This document shows, piece after piece, positions 34,478-43,133 of a DNA stretch of 64,000 bases. The stretch lies in the NCBI GenBank assembly GCA_018001015.1, contig JAGNIV010000004.1:143543-207542 (forward strand). The letters are read 5' to 3'. The stretch's first letter is position 1. Every line of letters begins with the position of its first letter. A model generated the notes under the pieces. That model was not told the DNA's origin, made no database searches, and saw only the letters and a list, made by a program, of their open reading frames with translations. The translations under genes were made by a program, and so were the position numbers. The stretch comes from Phenylobacterium sp. Its GTDB lineage: Bacteria; Pseudomonadota; Alphaproteobacteria; Caulobacterales; Caulobacteraceae.

Positions 34478-35293
34478 ATGTCCGCGAGCATCAACCCCAA
34501 TGGAAATCTGAAGGGCAAGGTCGCCCTGGTCACCGGCGCCAGCCGCGGCATCGGCGAGGCCATCGCCGCCCGCCTGGCCATGGAGGGCGCCAAGGTCGTG
34601 GTTTCGGCCCGCACCGCCCAGGACGGCGAGAGCCGCCTGCCGGGCACGCTGATGGAGACCGTCGAGCGCATCAAGAAGGCCGGCGGCGAGGCCACCTTCA
34701 TCAAGGCCGACCTGGCCCAGGCCATCGAGCGCGAGCGGCTGGTGGAAGAGGCGGTGGACACCTACGGCCCGATCGACATCCTGATCAACAACGCCGCCAT
34801 CACCTATTTCACCCCGGTGGTGGAGTTCACCGAGAAGCGCTTCAAGCTGATGATGGAGGTGCAGGTCTATGCGCCCTTCCACCTGTCGCAGCTGGTGCTG
34901 CCCTCGATGATCGAGCGCAAGAGCGGCCACATCGTCAACATCTCCTCGCCCGCCGGCATCCACCCGGCCAAGCCCTATCGCGGCGGCCGCGGCGGCACGG
35001 TCTACGGCCTGTGCAAGGCGGCGCTGGAACGCTTCTCCACCGGCCTGGCCTCGGAGGTCTATGCCGACAACATCGCGGTCAACGTGGTGTCGCCGGGCCT
35101 GGTGGACACCCCTGGCGTGGCGGTGCACGGCCTGATCAACGAGCAGTCCAAGGACCGCGTGCAGCCCATCGAGTACATCGCCGAGGCGGTCTACCAGCTG
35201 GCCAGCGGCGACCCGAAGACCCTCACCGGCCGGGTCGACTATGCCGAGCCGCTGCTGAAGGAACTGAACCTCAAGCCGTCCGAACTGGTCTGA
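34478..35293 (+). CDS. SDR family oxidoreductase
   Basis: 271 residues. ATG follows AGGGAGGG. Cofactor loop TGASRGIG (about 19-26), NNAA (about 105-108), catalytic serine in NISSPAG, and a YGLCK catalytic pair, so it should be active. A segment ARTAQDGESRLPGTL after strand 2 points to NADP preference. Length and the C-terminal NEQSKDRVQPIEYIAEA block are typical of alcohol or ketone reductases in lipid or xenobiotic metabolism. Substrate unknown. A GTG-started acyltransferase gene follows after 24 bases. Confidence 0.82.
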   Translation: MSASINPNGNLKGKVALVTGASRGIGEAIAARLAMEGAKVVVSARTAQDGESRLPGTLMETVERIKKAGGEATFIKADLAQAIERERLVEEAVDTYGPIDILINNAAITYFTPVVEFTEKRFKLMMEVQVYAPFHLSQLVLPSMIERKSGHIVNISSPAGIHPAKPYRGGRGGTVYGLCKAALERFSTGLASEVYADNIAVNVVSPGLVDTPGVAVHGLINEQSKDRVQPIEYIAEAVYQLASGDPKTLTGRVDYAEPLLKELNLKPSELV

Positions 35294-35317
35294 GAACCTA
35301 GCCAGAGGTCTTCAGCC

Positions 35318-35953
35318 GTGAAGCCGATCGCACTCGTGGTGGCGCGGAGGGAAACCCTGCCGCGCATCATCATCGACGCCTGCGCCGCGTCAGGCCGGCC
35401 CATCGCCGGCCTGATCGAGGTGGGCGAAGACGCCGACCGGCTGAAGACCGACCTGCCCGTCCTGGGCGGGGAAGAGCTGCTGAGCGACGCACCGTTCCTC
35501 GCCGCCCACGACATCTTCGTCGGCATCGGCGACGGACGCCGCCGGACGCTCAGCGAGGCGGTGCTGGCGCGCGGCGGGAGCATCGCCACGGTCATCCACC
35601 CGGCCGCCATCGTGTCGGCCTCGGCGAAGATCGGGGCCGGCACGGTGATCTCCGCCGGGGTCGTGGTTCAGATGGACGCTGTCGTCGGCCGCTATTGCTC
35701 GCTCAACACCGCCTGCACCGTGGACCACGACAACGTCCTGGAGGACGGGGTCAATATCGCCCCTGCCGCCCACCTGGCCGGTGGGGTGCGGGTGGGCGAG
35801 GGCGCCTTCATCGGCATCGGCGCCACCATCAAGGGCTGGCTGCGGATCGGCGCGCGGGCGACGGTGGGTGCCGGCGCCGTGGTGCTGAAGGAGGTTCCCG
35901 ACGGGGTGACCGTGGTGGGCAATCCGGCCAAGCCGATGAGCCCCAAGGCCTAG
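35318..35953 (+). CDS. NeuD/PglD-like sugar O- or N-acetyltransferase
   Basis: 211 residues from a GTG. An N-terminal Rossmann-like domain (1-85, with VGIGDGRRR) is followed by a left-handed beta-helix of hexapeptide repeats: IVSASAKIGAGTVISAGVVV, then IAPAAHLAGGVRVGEGAFIG and GARATVGAGAVVLKEV. The catalytic His is in DHDNVLEDG. PglD/NeuD enzymes acetylate UDP- or CMP-linked amino sugars. It stands apart from the glycan locus at 13-27 kb but could share its purpose. Ends with the usual GNPAK. Confidence 0.8.
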   Translation: MKPIALVVARRETLPRIIIDACAASGRPIAGLIEVGEDADRLKTDLPVLGGEELLSDAPFLAAHDIFVGIGDGRRRTLSEAVLARGGSIATVIHPAAIVSASAKIGAGTVISAGVVVQMDAVVGRYCSLNTACTVDHDNVLEDGVNIAPAAHLAGGVRVGEGAFIGIGATIKGWLRIGARATVGAGAVVLKEVPDGVTVVGNPAKPMSPKA

Positions 35954-36028
35954 CCTCGACGACGTCGACACGTCCTCTTGCCAACCGCCCCGACGCCGCC
36001 TTTCATCCCCGACCTCATGGAGGGGCTA

Positions 36029-38248
36029 ATGAAGGTCCTGGCGGGTATCCTGATGGCGGGTCTGATGGTCGGTGCGGCGAATGCGGAGAGACTGACGGCT
36101 GAGCGCGTCTATGCGGCGCCGGACCTGACCGGGCCCCGCGCGCGGGGCGTGACCCTGTCGCCGGACGGGTCGATGGTCACCTATCTGAAGGCGAAGACCG
36201 ACGACGTGCGGATGACCGATCTGTGGGCCGCCGACGTGGCGGGCGGCGAGCCGCGCCTGCTGCTGGACGCGCGGGCCCTGATCCCCAAGGACCGCGAACT
36301 CTCCGAGGCCGAGAAGAGCCGCCGTGAGCGGCAGGGCGTCCAGACCAGCGGCGTGGTGGCCTATGACTGGGACGAGGAGGGCCGGTTCATCCTGGTCCCG
36401 GTGGAGGGTGATCTCTGGCTCTACACCGTGGCCGGCGGCAAGGTCAGCCGCCTGACCAACTCCGCCGCCGACGAGATCGACGCCAAGGTCTCGCCCAAGG
36501 GCGGCTTCGTCTCCTTCGTGCGTGACGACAACCTCTTCGTCCTGCCCTCCCAGGGCGGCCCCGAGCGGGCGCTCACCACCGATGGGAGCGAGCTGAAGTC
36601 CTGGGGCACGGCCGACTACATCGCCCAGGAGGAGATGGCCCGGCAGACCGGCTATTGGTGGAGCCCCGACGAGACGCGCATCGCGCTGCTGCATGTCGAC
36701 CAGACCGGCGTCGATGTGGTGGAGCGCCTGGATATCGGCGCGACGGGCGCGACCATTGTCAACCAGCGCTATCCCCGGGTGGGCCGGCCCAACTCGGTGA
36801 CAGACCTCTATGTCGCCGATGTCGCGACCGCCAAGCGGGTGAAGATCGACCTCGGCGCGGAGACCGACATCTATCTGGCCCGGGTCAATTGGTCCAAGGA
36901 CGGCAAGACCCTCTACGTCCAGCGCCAGAGCCGCGACCAGCGGCGCCTGGACCTGCTGGCCGCCGATCCGGCCACCGGCAAGACCCGCGTCCTGCTGAGC
37001 GAGACCAGCCCGCACTGGGTGGAGCTGACCTACGACTTCAAGCCGCTGAAGGACGGCGGCTTCCTGTGGTCGTCGGAAAAGAGCGGATACCGCCATCTAT
37101 ACCGGCACGCCGCTGACGGTCAGCCGATGACCGCGATCACCCAGGGCGACTGGCCGGTGGACGAGATCGCCGGCGTCGACGAGGCGCGCGGGGTGGTGAC
37201 CTTCGCCGCCTTCAAGGACAATCCCATCGAACGGCGGCTGTATGAGGCGCCGCTCAAGGGCGGCGGCGATCCCAAGGCCCTGACCCCGGCCGGCGGCTGG
37301 TGGACGGTGAAGATGGCCAAGTCCGGGGGCGCCTTTGTGGGCTCCTACGAGGACCCGGCCACCCCGCCGCGCACAGGTCTCTACAAGGCCGACGGGACCC
37401 TGGTGCGCTGGATCGAGGAGAACAGCCTCGACCAGAACCATCCCTACGCGCCCTATGCGGCCCGCCTGCGGACCCCGACCTATGGGACGGTCAAGGCCGC
37501 CGATGGCCAGGACCTCTGGTGGTCGCTGCGCACCCCGCCCGGCTTCGATCCGGCCAAGCGCTATCCGGTGATCGTCCAGGTCTACGGCGGGCCAGGCAGC
37601 GCCACGGTGCGCAAGATCTGGCACAACCCCGCCGACCAGCTGTTCCTGGAGGCCGGCTACATCCTGTTCTCCCTCGACAACCGCGGCACGCCCCACCGCT
37701 CCGTGGCCTTCAAGACCGCCATCGACCGGCGCCTGGGCAAGCTGGAGGTGGACGACCAGATGGCCGGCGTCGCCTATCTGAAGTCGCTGCCTTACGTGGA
37801 CCCCGCGCGGATCGGGGTCACCGGATGGTCCTATGGCGGATACATGAGCCTGCTGCTGATGACGGCGGAGGGCAGCCCCTACGCCGCCACCGTGGCCGGC
37901 GCGCCGCCGACCGAGTGGACGCTGTACGACACCCATTACACCGAGCGCTACATGGGCACGCCCGCGACCGATCCGGCCAGCTACGCCGACTCCGACGTGC
38001 TCAACCGCGTCGCCCGGCTGAAGTCGGGAAGCCTGCTGCTGATGCACGGCATGGCCGACGACAATGTCACCTTCGACAACTCCACCCGGCTGATGGCGGC
38101 GCTGCAGGCCCAGGGGACCACCTTCGAGACCATGATGTATCCGGGACTGCGGCACCGGGCGGGCTGGACCCAGGCCCACCTGCTGCACCGGATGCGCACG
38201 ACCCTGGACTTCTTCGGACGCAAGCTCGCGCCGGTGGCGGCGGAGTAA
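36029..38248 (+). CDS. Secreted S9 family peptidase (dipeptidyl peptidase IV-like)
   Basis: 739 residues from the ATG at 36029, 4-5 bases after GGAGGGG; upstream in-frame ATGs are less likely. A signal peptide (KVLAGILMAGLMVGAANA) is followed by an N-terminal beta-propeller and a C-terminal alpha/beta hydrolase. The triad is the nucleophile in GWSYGGYMS, Asp in GMADDNVTF and His in GLRHRAG. DPP IV enzymes remove X-Pro or X-Ala dipeptides from peptide N-termini in the periplasm. A REP-like repeat lies between it and the convergent thioesterase. Confidence 0.93.
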   Translation: MKVLAGILMAGLMVGAANAERLTAERVYAAPDLTGPRARGVTLSPDGSMVTYLKAKTDDVRMTDLWAADVAGGEPRLLLDARALIPKDRELSEAEKSRRERQGVQTSGVVAYDWDEEGRFILVPVEGDLWLYTVAGGKVSRLTNSAADEIDAKVSPKGGFVSFVRDDNLFVLPSQGGPERALTTDGSELKSWGTADYIAQEEMARQTGYWWSPDETRIALLHVDQTGVDVVERLDIGATGATIVNQRYPRVGRPNSVTDLYVADVATAKRVKIDLGAETDIYLARVNWSKDGKTLYVQRQSRDQRRLDLLAADPATGKTRVLLSETSPHWVELTYDFKPLKDGGFLWSSEKSGYRHLYRHAADGQPMTAITQGDWPVDEIAGVDEARGVVTFAAFKDNPIERRLYEAPLKGGGDPKALTPAGGWWTVKMAKSGGAFVGSYEDPATPPRTGLYKADGTLVRWIEENSLDQNHPYAPYAARLRTPTYGTVKAADGQDLWWSLRTPPGFDPAKRYPVIVQVYGGPGSATVRKIWHNPADQLFLEAGYILFSLDNRGTPHRSVAFKTAIDRRLGKLEVDDQMAGVAYLKSLPYVDPARIGVTGWSYGGYMSLLLMTAEGSPYAATVAGAPPTEWTLYDTHYTERYMGTPATDPASYADSDVLNRVARLKSGSLLLMHGMADDNVTFDNSTRLMAALQAQGTTFETMMYPGLRHRAGWTQAHLLHRMRTTLDFFGRKLAPVAAE

Positions 38249-38282
38249 GGGTGCGGCGCTTCCCAGCCGCTAAATCTCAGTC

Positions 38283-38389
38283 GTCATCCCGGGCGCAGCG
38301 AAGCGGAGACCCGGGAGCCAGGGGTGGATCCCGTGCGGTGGCCCCTGGATCCCGGCTCTGCGGCCCTCATGGGCCTTGGCCGGGATGAC
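38283..38389. repeat. REP-like element with inverted ends, copy 1
   Basis: 107 bp bounded by GTCATCCCG and CGGGATGAC. It carries nested stems (CCCGGG arms and CCAGGGG/CCCCTGG) and shares a CAGCGAAGCGGAGA block with the element at 40920-41014. Lies between the convergent DPP IV-like and thioesterase genes, so it may work as a terminator for both. Confidence 0.85.
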
Positions 38390-38426
38390 GTGTTGTTTTG
38401 CCTGAGAGCGGAGCGTGACTGGCCGC

Positions 38427-39245
38427 CTACTCCGGCGAGCGCCTCTGTATCGGCCGGTACCAGGTCAATTGCTCGCTGGTGGCCAGCAGCTTGCCGTCGC
38501 GGCTCCAGTAGCTGGAGCGTTCGTCCGAGGCGCCGCCGCCGCCGACCCGGCCTTCGCACTCGATCAGGATGAAGTCGTCGCCGACCTTGGCGAGGTCCTC
38601 GACGCTGGCGTGCAGATAGACGGTCAGGGACAGGGTGGTGTTGTTGATAGTGCGGCCCAACGCATACATGGCGCGGGGAGCGGAATTGTCGGTGACCATG
38701 CCCAGCAGGGCCTTGTCCCACGGCCCGCGGCGCGAGCGGACCCAGACCAGGGATCGGGAATCGCCGCTGACCTGCGGCGGGAAGCTGTCCTGGCCGCGGC
38801 GCTCGAAGGCCATAGCCCCGTAGTGCAGGGGTGTGCCGGGATGGTCCGGACTGGGGAGACTCTCGGGCGTCGGGGCCTCTGGCATGACGGCGAAGGCGAA
38901 GGGCGGGGTCTCGGGCCGCCGCGCCATGGTCACCATGCCGTGCACGGCGACCTGGTCGGCGCCGGCGCCCAGCAGCTCCACCTCCCAGACGCCGATCGAT
39001 CCGCCCTGGCGCAGCCGGCGGGTGCGGATGTCCACCTGGCCCGAGGGCAGGGCGGCGGCGTAGGTGAGGGTCAGGGACAGGGCCTCGCCCACCGCGTCGG
39101 GCTCGGCCTCCAGGACCCGGATGAACAGGCCGATGGCGTAGCCGCCCCACAGCCCGCCGCCGGGGTTCTGCCATTCCGGTCCGGCGAAGGTGGTCCAGCG
39201 GCCAGGGGAGACGGCGGTGAGCGCGATGGAGTCGGACTGGGTCAT
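38427..39245 (-). CDS. Double hot-dog acyl-CoA thioesterase family protein
   Basis: 272 residues of the thioesterase family with two consecutive hot-dog domains (about 25-115 and 140-260). LWGGYAIGLFIRVLEA at the first helix, and LSLTLTYAAALPSGQVDI then RTRRLRQGGS at the sheet edge, fit TesB-like enzymes. The second domain has NNTTLSLTVYLHAS. Such proteins hydrolyse acyl-CoA to free acid and CoA, but the acyl length is unknown. Single gene between two repeats. Confidence 0.72.
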   Translation of the reverse strand: MTQSDSIALTAVSPGRWTTFAGPEWQNPGGGLWGGYAIGLFIRVLEAEPDAVGEALSLTLTYAAALPSGQVDIRTRRLRQGGSIGVWEVELLGAGADQVAVHGMVTMARRPETPPFAFAVMPEAPTPESLPSPDHPGTPLHYGAMAFERRGQDSFPPQVSGDSRSLVWVRSRRGPWDKALLGMVTDNSAPRAMYALGRTINNTTLSLTVYLHASVEDLAKVGDDFILIECEGRVGGGGASDERSSYWSRDGKLLATSEQLTWYRPIQRRSPE

Positions 39246-39302
39246 GGGAGGTCTCTAACCCGCCGCCGCAGCGTCAGGGAAGACGCCTTGCGGCCCTGGC
39301 GG

Positions 39303-39938
39303 CTAGCCGAACCGCAGGGTCAGAGGATTGGTGGCCTCGAAGCTGGGACGGGCCCGCAGGCGTTCCAGCCAGGCCATGGCGCCCGGCGCGTGGGCCAGGG
39401 CCTCCTGGCCCTCCGGCGTCGTGGAGACCAGATGCAGGTGGGGGACCAGGAAGAGGTCGGCCAGGGTCAGTTGATCGCCGGCCAGGAAGGGCTGCTTCCA
39501 GACGGTGTCGTTGATCAGGCGGAACTGATGGGCCAGGGGTTCGCGCATCGCTTCCAGGGCCGCCTCGTCGGGGGCGTCGCCGCGCCAGAAGGCCGCCGTG
39601 CGTTCCTTGATCAGACCGTTCATCAGCGGGAAGACGTAGCCGCTCACGATACTGATCCAGCGGAGCATGTCGGTCTGGCGCTTCACCTCGAGGGGCTGCA
39701 GGACGGGGCCGGCGAAGGCGCGGTCGATATAGTGGGTGATCGCCAGGGTCTCGTAGACGAACACATCACCATGCTGCAGCACCGGCATCTTGCCGAACGG
39801 GTGCAGCTTCAGCCGCTCCGGCGTGCCGGCTTCCGGGATCGGGACGATGTCGCAGTCGACGCCCTTTTCCGCCGCCGTCAGGGCCGCGGTCCAGCCATAG
39901 GGACTCATGGCGATCGAGTGCAGGACGAGCGTGCTCAT
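39303..39938 (-). CDS. Glutathione S-transferase family protein
   Basis: 211 residues from the ATG at 39938; a GTG at 39959 is the alternative. The thioredoxin-like N-terminal domain has SPYGWTAALTAAEKG, the cis-proline block GKMPVLQHGDVFVYETLAI with the E-T pair that binds the gamma-glutamyl part of glutathione, and a helical C-terminal domain with LADLFLVPHL. Probably a detoxification or reductase GST; substrate unknown. Cytoplasmic. Confidence 0.85.
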   Translation of the reverse strand: MSTLVLHSIAMSPYGWTAALTAAEKGVDCDIVPIPEAGTPERLKLHPFGKMPVLQHGDVFVYETLAITHYIDRAFAGPVLQPLEVKRQTDMLRWISIVSGYVFPLMNGLIKERTAAFWRGDAPDEAALEAMREPLAHQFRLINDTVWKQPFLAGDQLTLADLFLVPHLHLVSTTPEGQEALAHAPGAMAWLERLRARPSFEATNPLTLRFG

Positions 39939-40052
39939 GGGGCTGAGCCTGATCCTCACGCGGCGGGGCCGCGTTGACCTGGGTCAAGCGCGAGATTGTC
40001 GCCGCCGCTGCAGCCGCCTAAGGGTTCGCGGGCACGCCGCGCGCAGGAACCC

Positions 40053-40847
40053 ATGGCCTGGACCAAGACCTATGACGAAGCCGAGCCCCAGCGGGTCAAT
40101 CGCTGGCTGGCCCAGAGCGGGGTGTGCTCGCGGCGCGAGGCTGAGGGGCTGATCCTCCAGGGCCTGGTGAGTATCGACGGCCAGACGGTGGAGGACGCCG
40201 GTCGCAAGATCGAACCGGGCCAGACCCTGGTGCTGAGCGACTCAGCGCAGTCGAAGCTGGAATCCACCCTGACGGTGGTGATCAACAAGCCGGTGGGGAT
40301 CGTCTCAGCCCACCCTGAACCGAACCAGATTCCGGCCGTGCGGCTGCTGACCGCCGGCGCGCTGTTTGGCGCCGACGCGGTGATCCCCGGCCTGGAGAAC
40401 CGGCTGGCCCCGGTCGGCCGCCTGGATATGGACTCGCGCGGCCTGCTGATCCTCTCGGAGGACGGGGTGGTGGCCAAGGCGGTGATCGGGCCGGAGTCGG
40501 ACCTGGAGAAGGAATACCGGGTCAAGGTGACCGGCACGATCACCGACAAGAAGCTGGCCATGCTGCGTCACGGCCTGCAGCTGGACCGTCGGCAGCTGCG
40601 GCACGCCAAGGTCACCCTGATCGGCGACCAGATGCTGCGCTTCGTGCTGAAGGAAGGCCGCAACCGCCAGATCCGCCGCATGTGCGACCTGGTGGACCTG
40701 CGGGTGGTCGACCTGCAGCGCGTGCGGATCGGCTCACTGAAGCTGGGGGACCTGCCGGAGGGCCGCTGGCGGCCGATCACCGCCCAGGAGCGGGCGGAGC
40801 TGATCAGCCCGCCGGCGCATCCGGAGCGGTTGAAGACGGGGCGCTGA
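40053..40847 (+). CDS. rluF: rRNA pseudouridine synthase, RluF-like
   Basis: 264 residues from the ATG at 40053, following CAGGAA. An N-terminal S4 RNA-binding domain (about 12-60: VNRWLAQSGVCSRREAEGLI) is joined to a RsuA/RluB/RluF catalytic domain. The catalytic aspartate is in GRLDMDSRGLL; the C-terminal RNRQIRRMC block is a family hallmark. RluF modifies U2604 of 23S rRNA; RluB, RluE and RsuA are near relatives, so the exact site is an inference. Convergent with icd, with a REP-like element between. Confidence 0.85.
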   Translation: MAWTKTYDEAEPQRVNRWLAQSGVCSRREAEGLILQGLVSIDGQTVEDAGRKIEPGQTLVLSDSAQSKLESTLTVVINKPVGIVSAHPEPNQIPAVRLLTAGALFGADAVIPGLENRLAPVGRLDMDSRGLLILSEDGVVAKAVIGPESDLEKEYRVKVTGTITDKKLAMLRHGLQLDRRQLRHAKVTLIGDQMLRFVLKEGRNRQIRRMCDLVDLRVVDLQRVRIGSLKLGDLPEGRWRPITAQERAELISPPAHPERLKTGR

Positions 40848-40919
40848 CCTCAAGCTCCCCTTGCCGGTGACCCCGCGGCGTAGGGTCGTGGGCGATGGGC
40901 TTTCCGGTAAATCTCTCCC

Positions 40920-41014
40920 GTCATCCCGGCCGCAGCGAAGCGGAGAGCCGGGATCGAGGGGCGGTACGCACGGCCCCTAGGTCCCGGATCGGCCTGGCGG
41001 CCGTCCGGGATGAC
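40920..41014. repeat. REP-like element with inverted ends, copy 2
   Basis: 95 bp from GTCATCCCGG to CCGGGATGAC with the CAGCGAAGCGGAGA block of copy 1 and a CCGGGATC/GGTCCCGG pairing inside. Lies between convergent rluF and icd. Position at the meeting point of two convergent genes repeats what copy 1 shows. Confidence 0.85.
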
Positions 41015-41049
41015 GTCGTCTCTCCAAGCGGAGAAGGGGCGGTGGTGGC

Positions 41050-42270
41050 TCAGGCCGGTTGGGCCAGGGCCTTTTCGAGGTTCACCGCGACCTTGTCGAT
41101 GAAGCCTTCGGTGGTCAGCCAGCCCTGGCTGTCGCCCACCAGCAGGGCCAGGTCCTTGGTCATCGAGCCGCTTTCCACGGTCTCGACGCAGACCCGTTCC
41201 AGGGTGCGGGCGAAGCGGTCCAGCTCGGCGTTGCCGTCCAGCTTGGCGCGGTGCTCAAGGCCGCGCGTCCAGGCGAAGATCGAGGCGATGGAGTTGGTCG
41301 AGGTGCTCTCGCCCTTCTGGTGCTGGCGATAGTGGCGGGTGACGGTGCCGTGGGCGGCCTCGGCCTCCATGGTCTTGCCGTCGGGCGTGATCAGCACCGA
41401 GGTCATCAGGCCCAGCGAACCGAAGCCCTGGGCCACCTGGTCGGACTGCACGTCGCCGTCGTAGTTCTTGCAGGCCCAGATGAAGCCGCCGGACCACTTC
41501 AGCGCCGAGGCCACCATGTCGTCGATCAGGCGGTGCTCGTAGGTGATCCCGGCTTCCTTGAACTGCGCGGCGTACTCGGCGGCGAAGATCTCGGCGAAGA
41601 TGTCCTTGAAGCGGCCGTCATAGCCCTTGAGGATCGTGTTCTTGGTCGACAGGTACAGCGGATAGGTGCGCTGCAGGGCGTAGGCGAAGGAGGCGTGGGC
41701 GAAGTCGCGGATCGAGTCGTCCAGGTTGTACATGGCCATGGCCACGCCGGAGCCCGGGTAGTCGAACACCTCGTGCTCGATGACCTGGCCGTCCTTGCCT
41801 TCCCACTTGATGGTCATCTTGCCGGGGCCCGGCACCTTGAAGTCGGTGGCGCGGTACTGATCGCCGAAGGCGTGCCGGCCGATGATGATCGGCTGGGTCC
41901 AGCCGGGGATCAGCCGGGGTACGTTCTTGCAGATGATCGGCTCGCGGAAGACGACGCCGCCGAGGATGTTGCGGATCGTGCCGTTGGGCGACTTCCACAT
42001 CTTCTTCAGCTTGAACTCTTCGACGCGGGCCTCGTCGGGGGTGATGGTCGCGCACTTGATGCCGACGCCGTACTTCAGGATCGCTTCGGCCGACTCGACG
42101 GTGATCTTGTCGTCGGTGGCGTCGCGGCTCTCCATGCCCAGGTCGTAATAGGCGAGGTCGATATCGAGATTGGGCAGGATCAGCTTGTCCTTGATCCACT
42201 GCCAGATGATGCGGGTCATTTCATCGCCATCGATATCGACGACAGGATTGGCGACTTTGATCTTGGCCAT
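41050..42270 (-). CDS. icd: NADP-dependent isocitrate dehydrogenase
   Basis: 406 residues from the ATG at 42270; the frame extends upstream to 42366 but not as coding. Converts isocitrate to 2-oxoglutarate and CO2, making [25 protein letters not shown] at the start, [25 protein letters not shown] and a [13 protein letters not shown] cofactor block mark the eukaryotic-type homodimeric NADP enzyme common in alphaproteobacteria, not the E. coli type. Convergent with rluF. The promoter region is 42271-42438, which also separates it from a small exported protein gene on the same strand. Confidence 0.95.
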   Translation of the reverse strand: MAKIKVANPVVDIDGDEMTRIIWQWIKDKLILPNLDIDLAYYDLGMESRDATDDKITVESAEAILKYGVGIKCATITPDEARVEEFKLKKMWKSPNGTIRNILGGVVFREPIICKNVPRLIPGWTQPIIIGRHAFGDQYRATDFKVPGPGKMTIKWEGKDGQVIEHEVFDYPGSGVAMAMYNLDDSIRDFAHASFAYALQRTYPLYLSTKNTILKGYDGRFKDIFAEIFAAEYAAQFKEAGITYEHRLIDDMVASALKWSGGFIWACKNYDGDVQSDQVAQGFGSLGLMTSVLITPDGKTMEAEAAHGTVTRHYRQHQKGESTSTNSIASIFAWTRGLEHRAKLDGNAELDRFARTLERVCVETVESGSMTKDLALLVGDSQGWLTTEGFIDKVAVNLEKALAQPA

Positions 42271-42438
42271 GAGGGCGATGCGCTCCGGGGCGTAAAATTG
42301 GCTTTGGGGCCGTATACTAGGCGTCGGCCTCGACGCAAAGGGCGCGCGGAAAGTAGGGGCGCCCACACCTTGGCCGTCCTGGGCCGGCCCCTCACATATT
42401 CCCGCGTACCATCCTGAGTTTGCCCAGATTCCGTGTTC

Positions 42439-42840
42439 CTACCGCGTGCATACGACGCGCACGATCTCTCGGGATTCCGTTTCGTCCCTTACGCCCTTCC
42501 GCCATTCGTACTGTTTAGGCACGGTGCGGTTGGACGCCCACCACGCGTCGAAGTTCGTCATATTGCGATCGAACATTTCGCGCGCCGCGCAGTCGACGGA
42601 AATATTGACTTCGGGCGCCTCGCCCATGAGCGTGCCGCTCACATCGGGCGCTATGCCCTTTTCCTTGCTTTCGGCGCCAGCGCAGTAGGTCAGCCCGTCC
42701 TTGACTTCACAACTCGCGGTATTGACCCACCGCCAGCCGTCCTCAGAGACGGCGACCCAAGTTTCAGCGCTTGCCGGCAGCGCGATCAAGTTTGCGATCA
42801 CGGCGGCGAACGCGGCCATGCGAACACAGGAACGGGACAT
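42439..42840 (-). CDS. Small exported protein, surface-adhesin E-like
   Basis: 133 residues from the ATG at 42840, 7 bases after a strong GGAGGT; the upstream extension is not coding. A signal peptide ends at PASA-ET (about 25). The mature part has four cysteines and a WVAVSEDGWRWVNTASCEV-type start followed by a central SVDCAAREMFDRN, the spacing of the surface-adhesin protein E-like fold seen in many Proteobacteria. Function unknown. Its base composition is lower in GC than the neighbours, hinting at recent acquisition. Confidence 0.6.
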   Translation of the reverse strand: MSRSCVRMAAFAAVIANLIALPASAETWVAVSEDGWRWVNTASCEVKDGLTYCAGAESKEKGIAPDVSGTLMGEAPEVNISVDCAAREMFDRNMTNFDAWWASNRTVPKQYEWRKGVRDETESREIVRVVCTR

Positions 42841-43133
42841 GGATACACCTCCAAAATTGTGAGCGCCCGATTTGGTCGGTGGAACATGCGGTCCTGAGAG
42901 CTTGACCGGGAAAGCAAGGGCGCACACCAATTAACTGCGCTGGACGCCCCCTTAGGCCCTGCACTCCGCGACACCCTGACGGTCACTTATCGGCCTTCGT
43001 GGGCCTGCTGTGGCGGTCGCAACACCCGACGCCGCAAGGGTTGGTGGGCGAGGCTCGGTCCGTGGAGGGCCTTGTCTTCCATCCGCGGCCGCCAATAGGT
43101 GAGGCGGGCGCCGCCGGCTCGGCTCTGCGAAGG
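42841..43133. other. Non-coding spacer
   Basis: 293 bases between the small exported protein gene and the beta-lactamase gene. The first part is the leader and promoter region of the exported protein gene (GGAGGT at 42848-42853 on the minus strand). I see no convincing gene, tRNA or repeat in the rest. Confidence 0.4.

Noticed and set aside
41059-42417. 452-codon plus-strand frame opposite icd
   Set aside because: icd is certain from its motifs; the opposite frame is a shadow.
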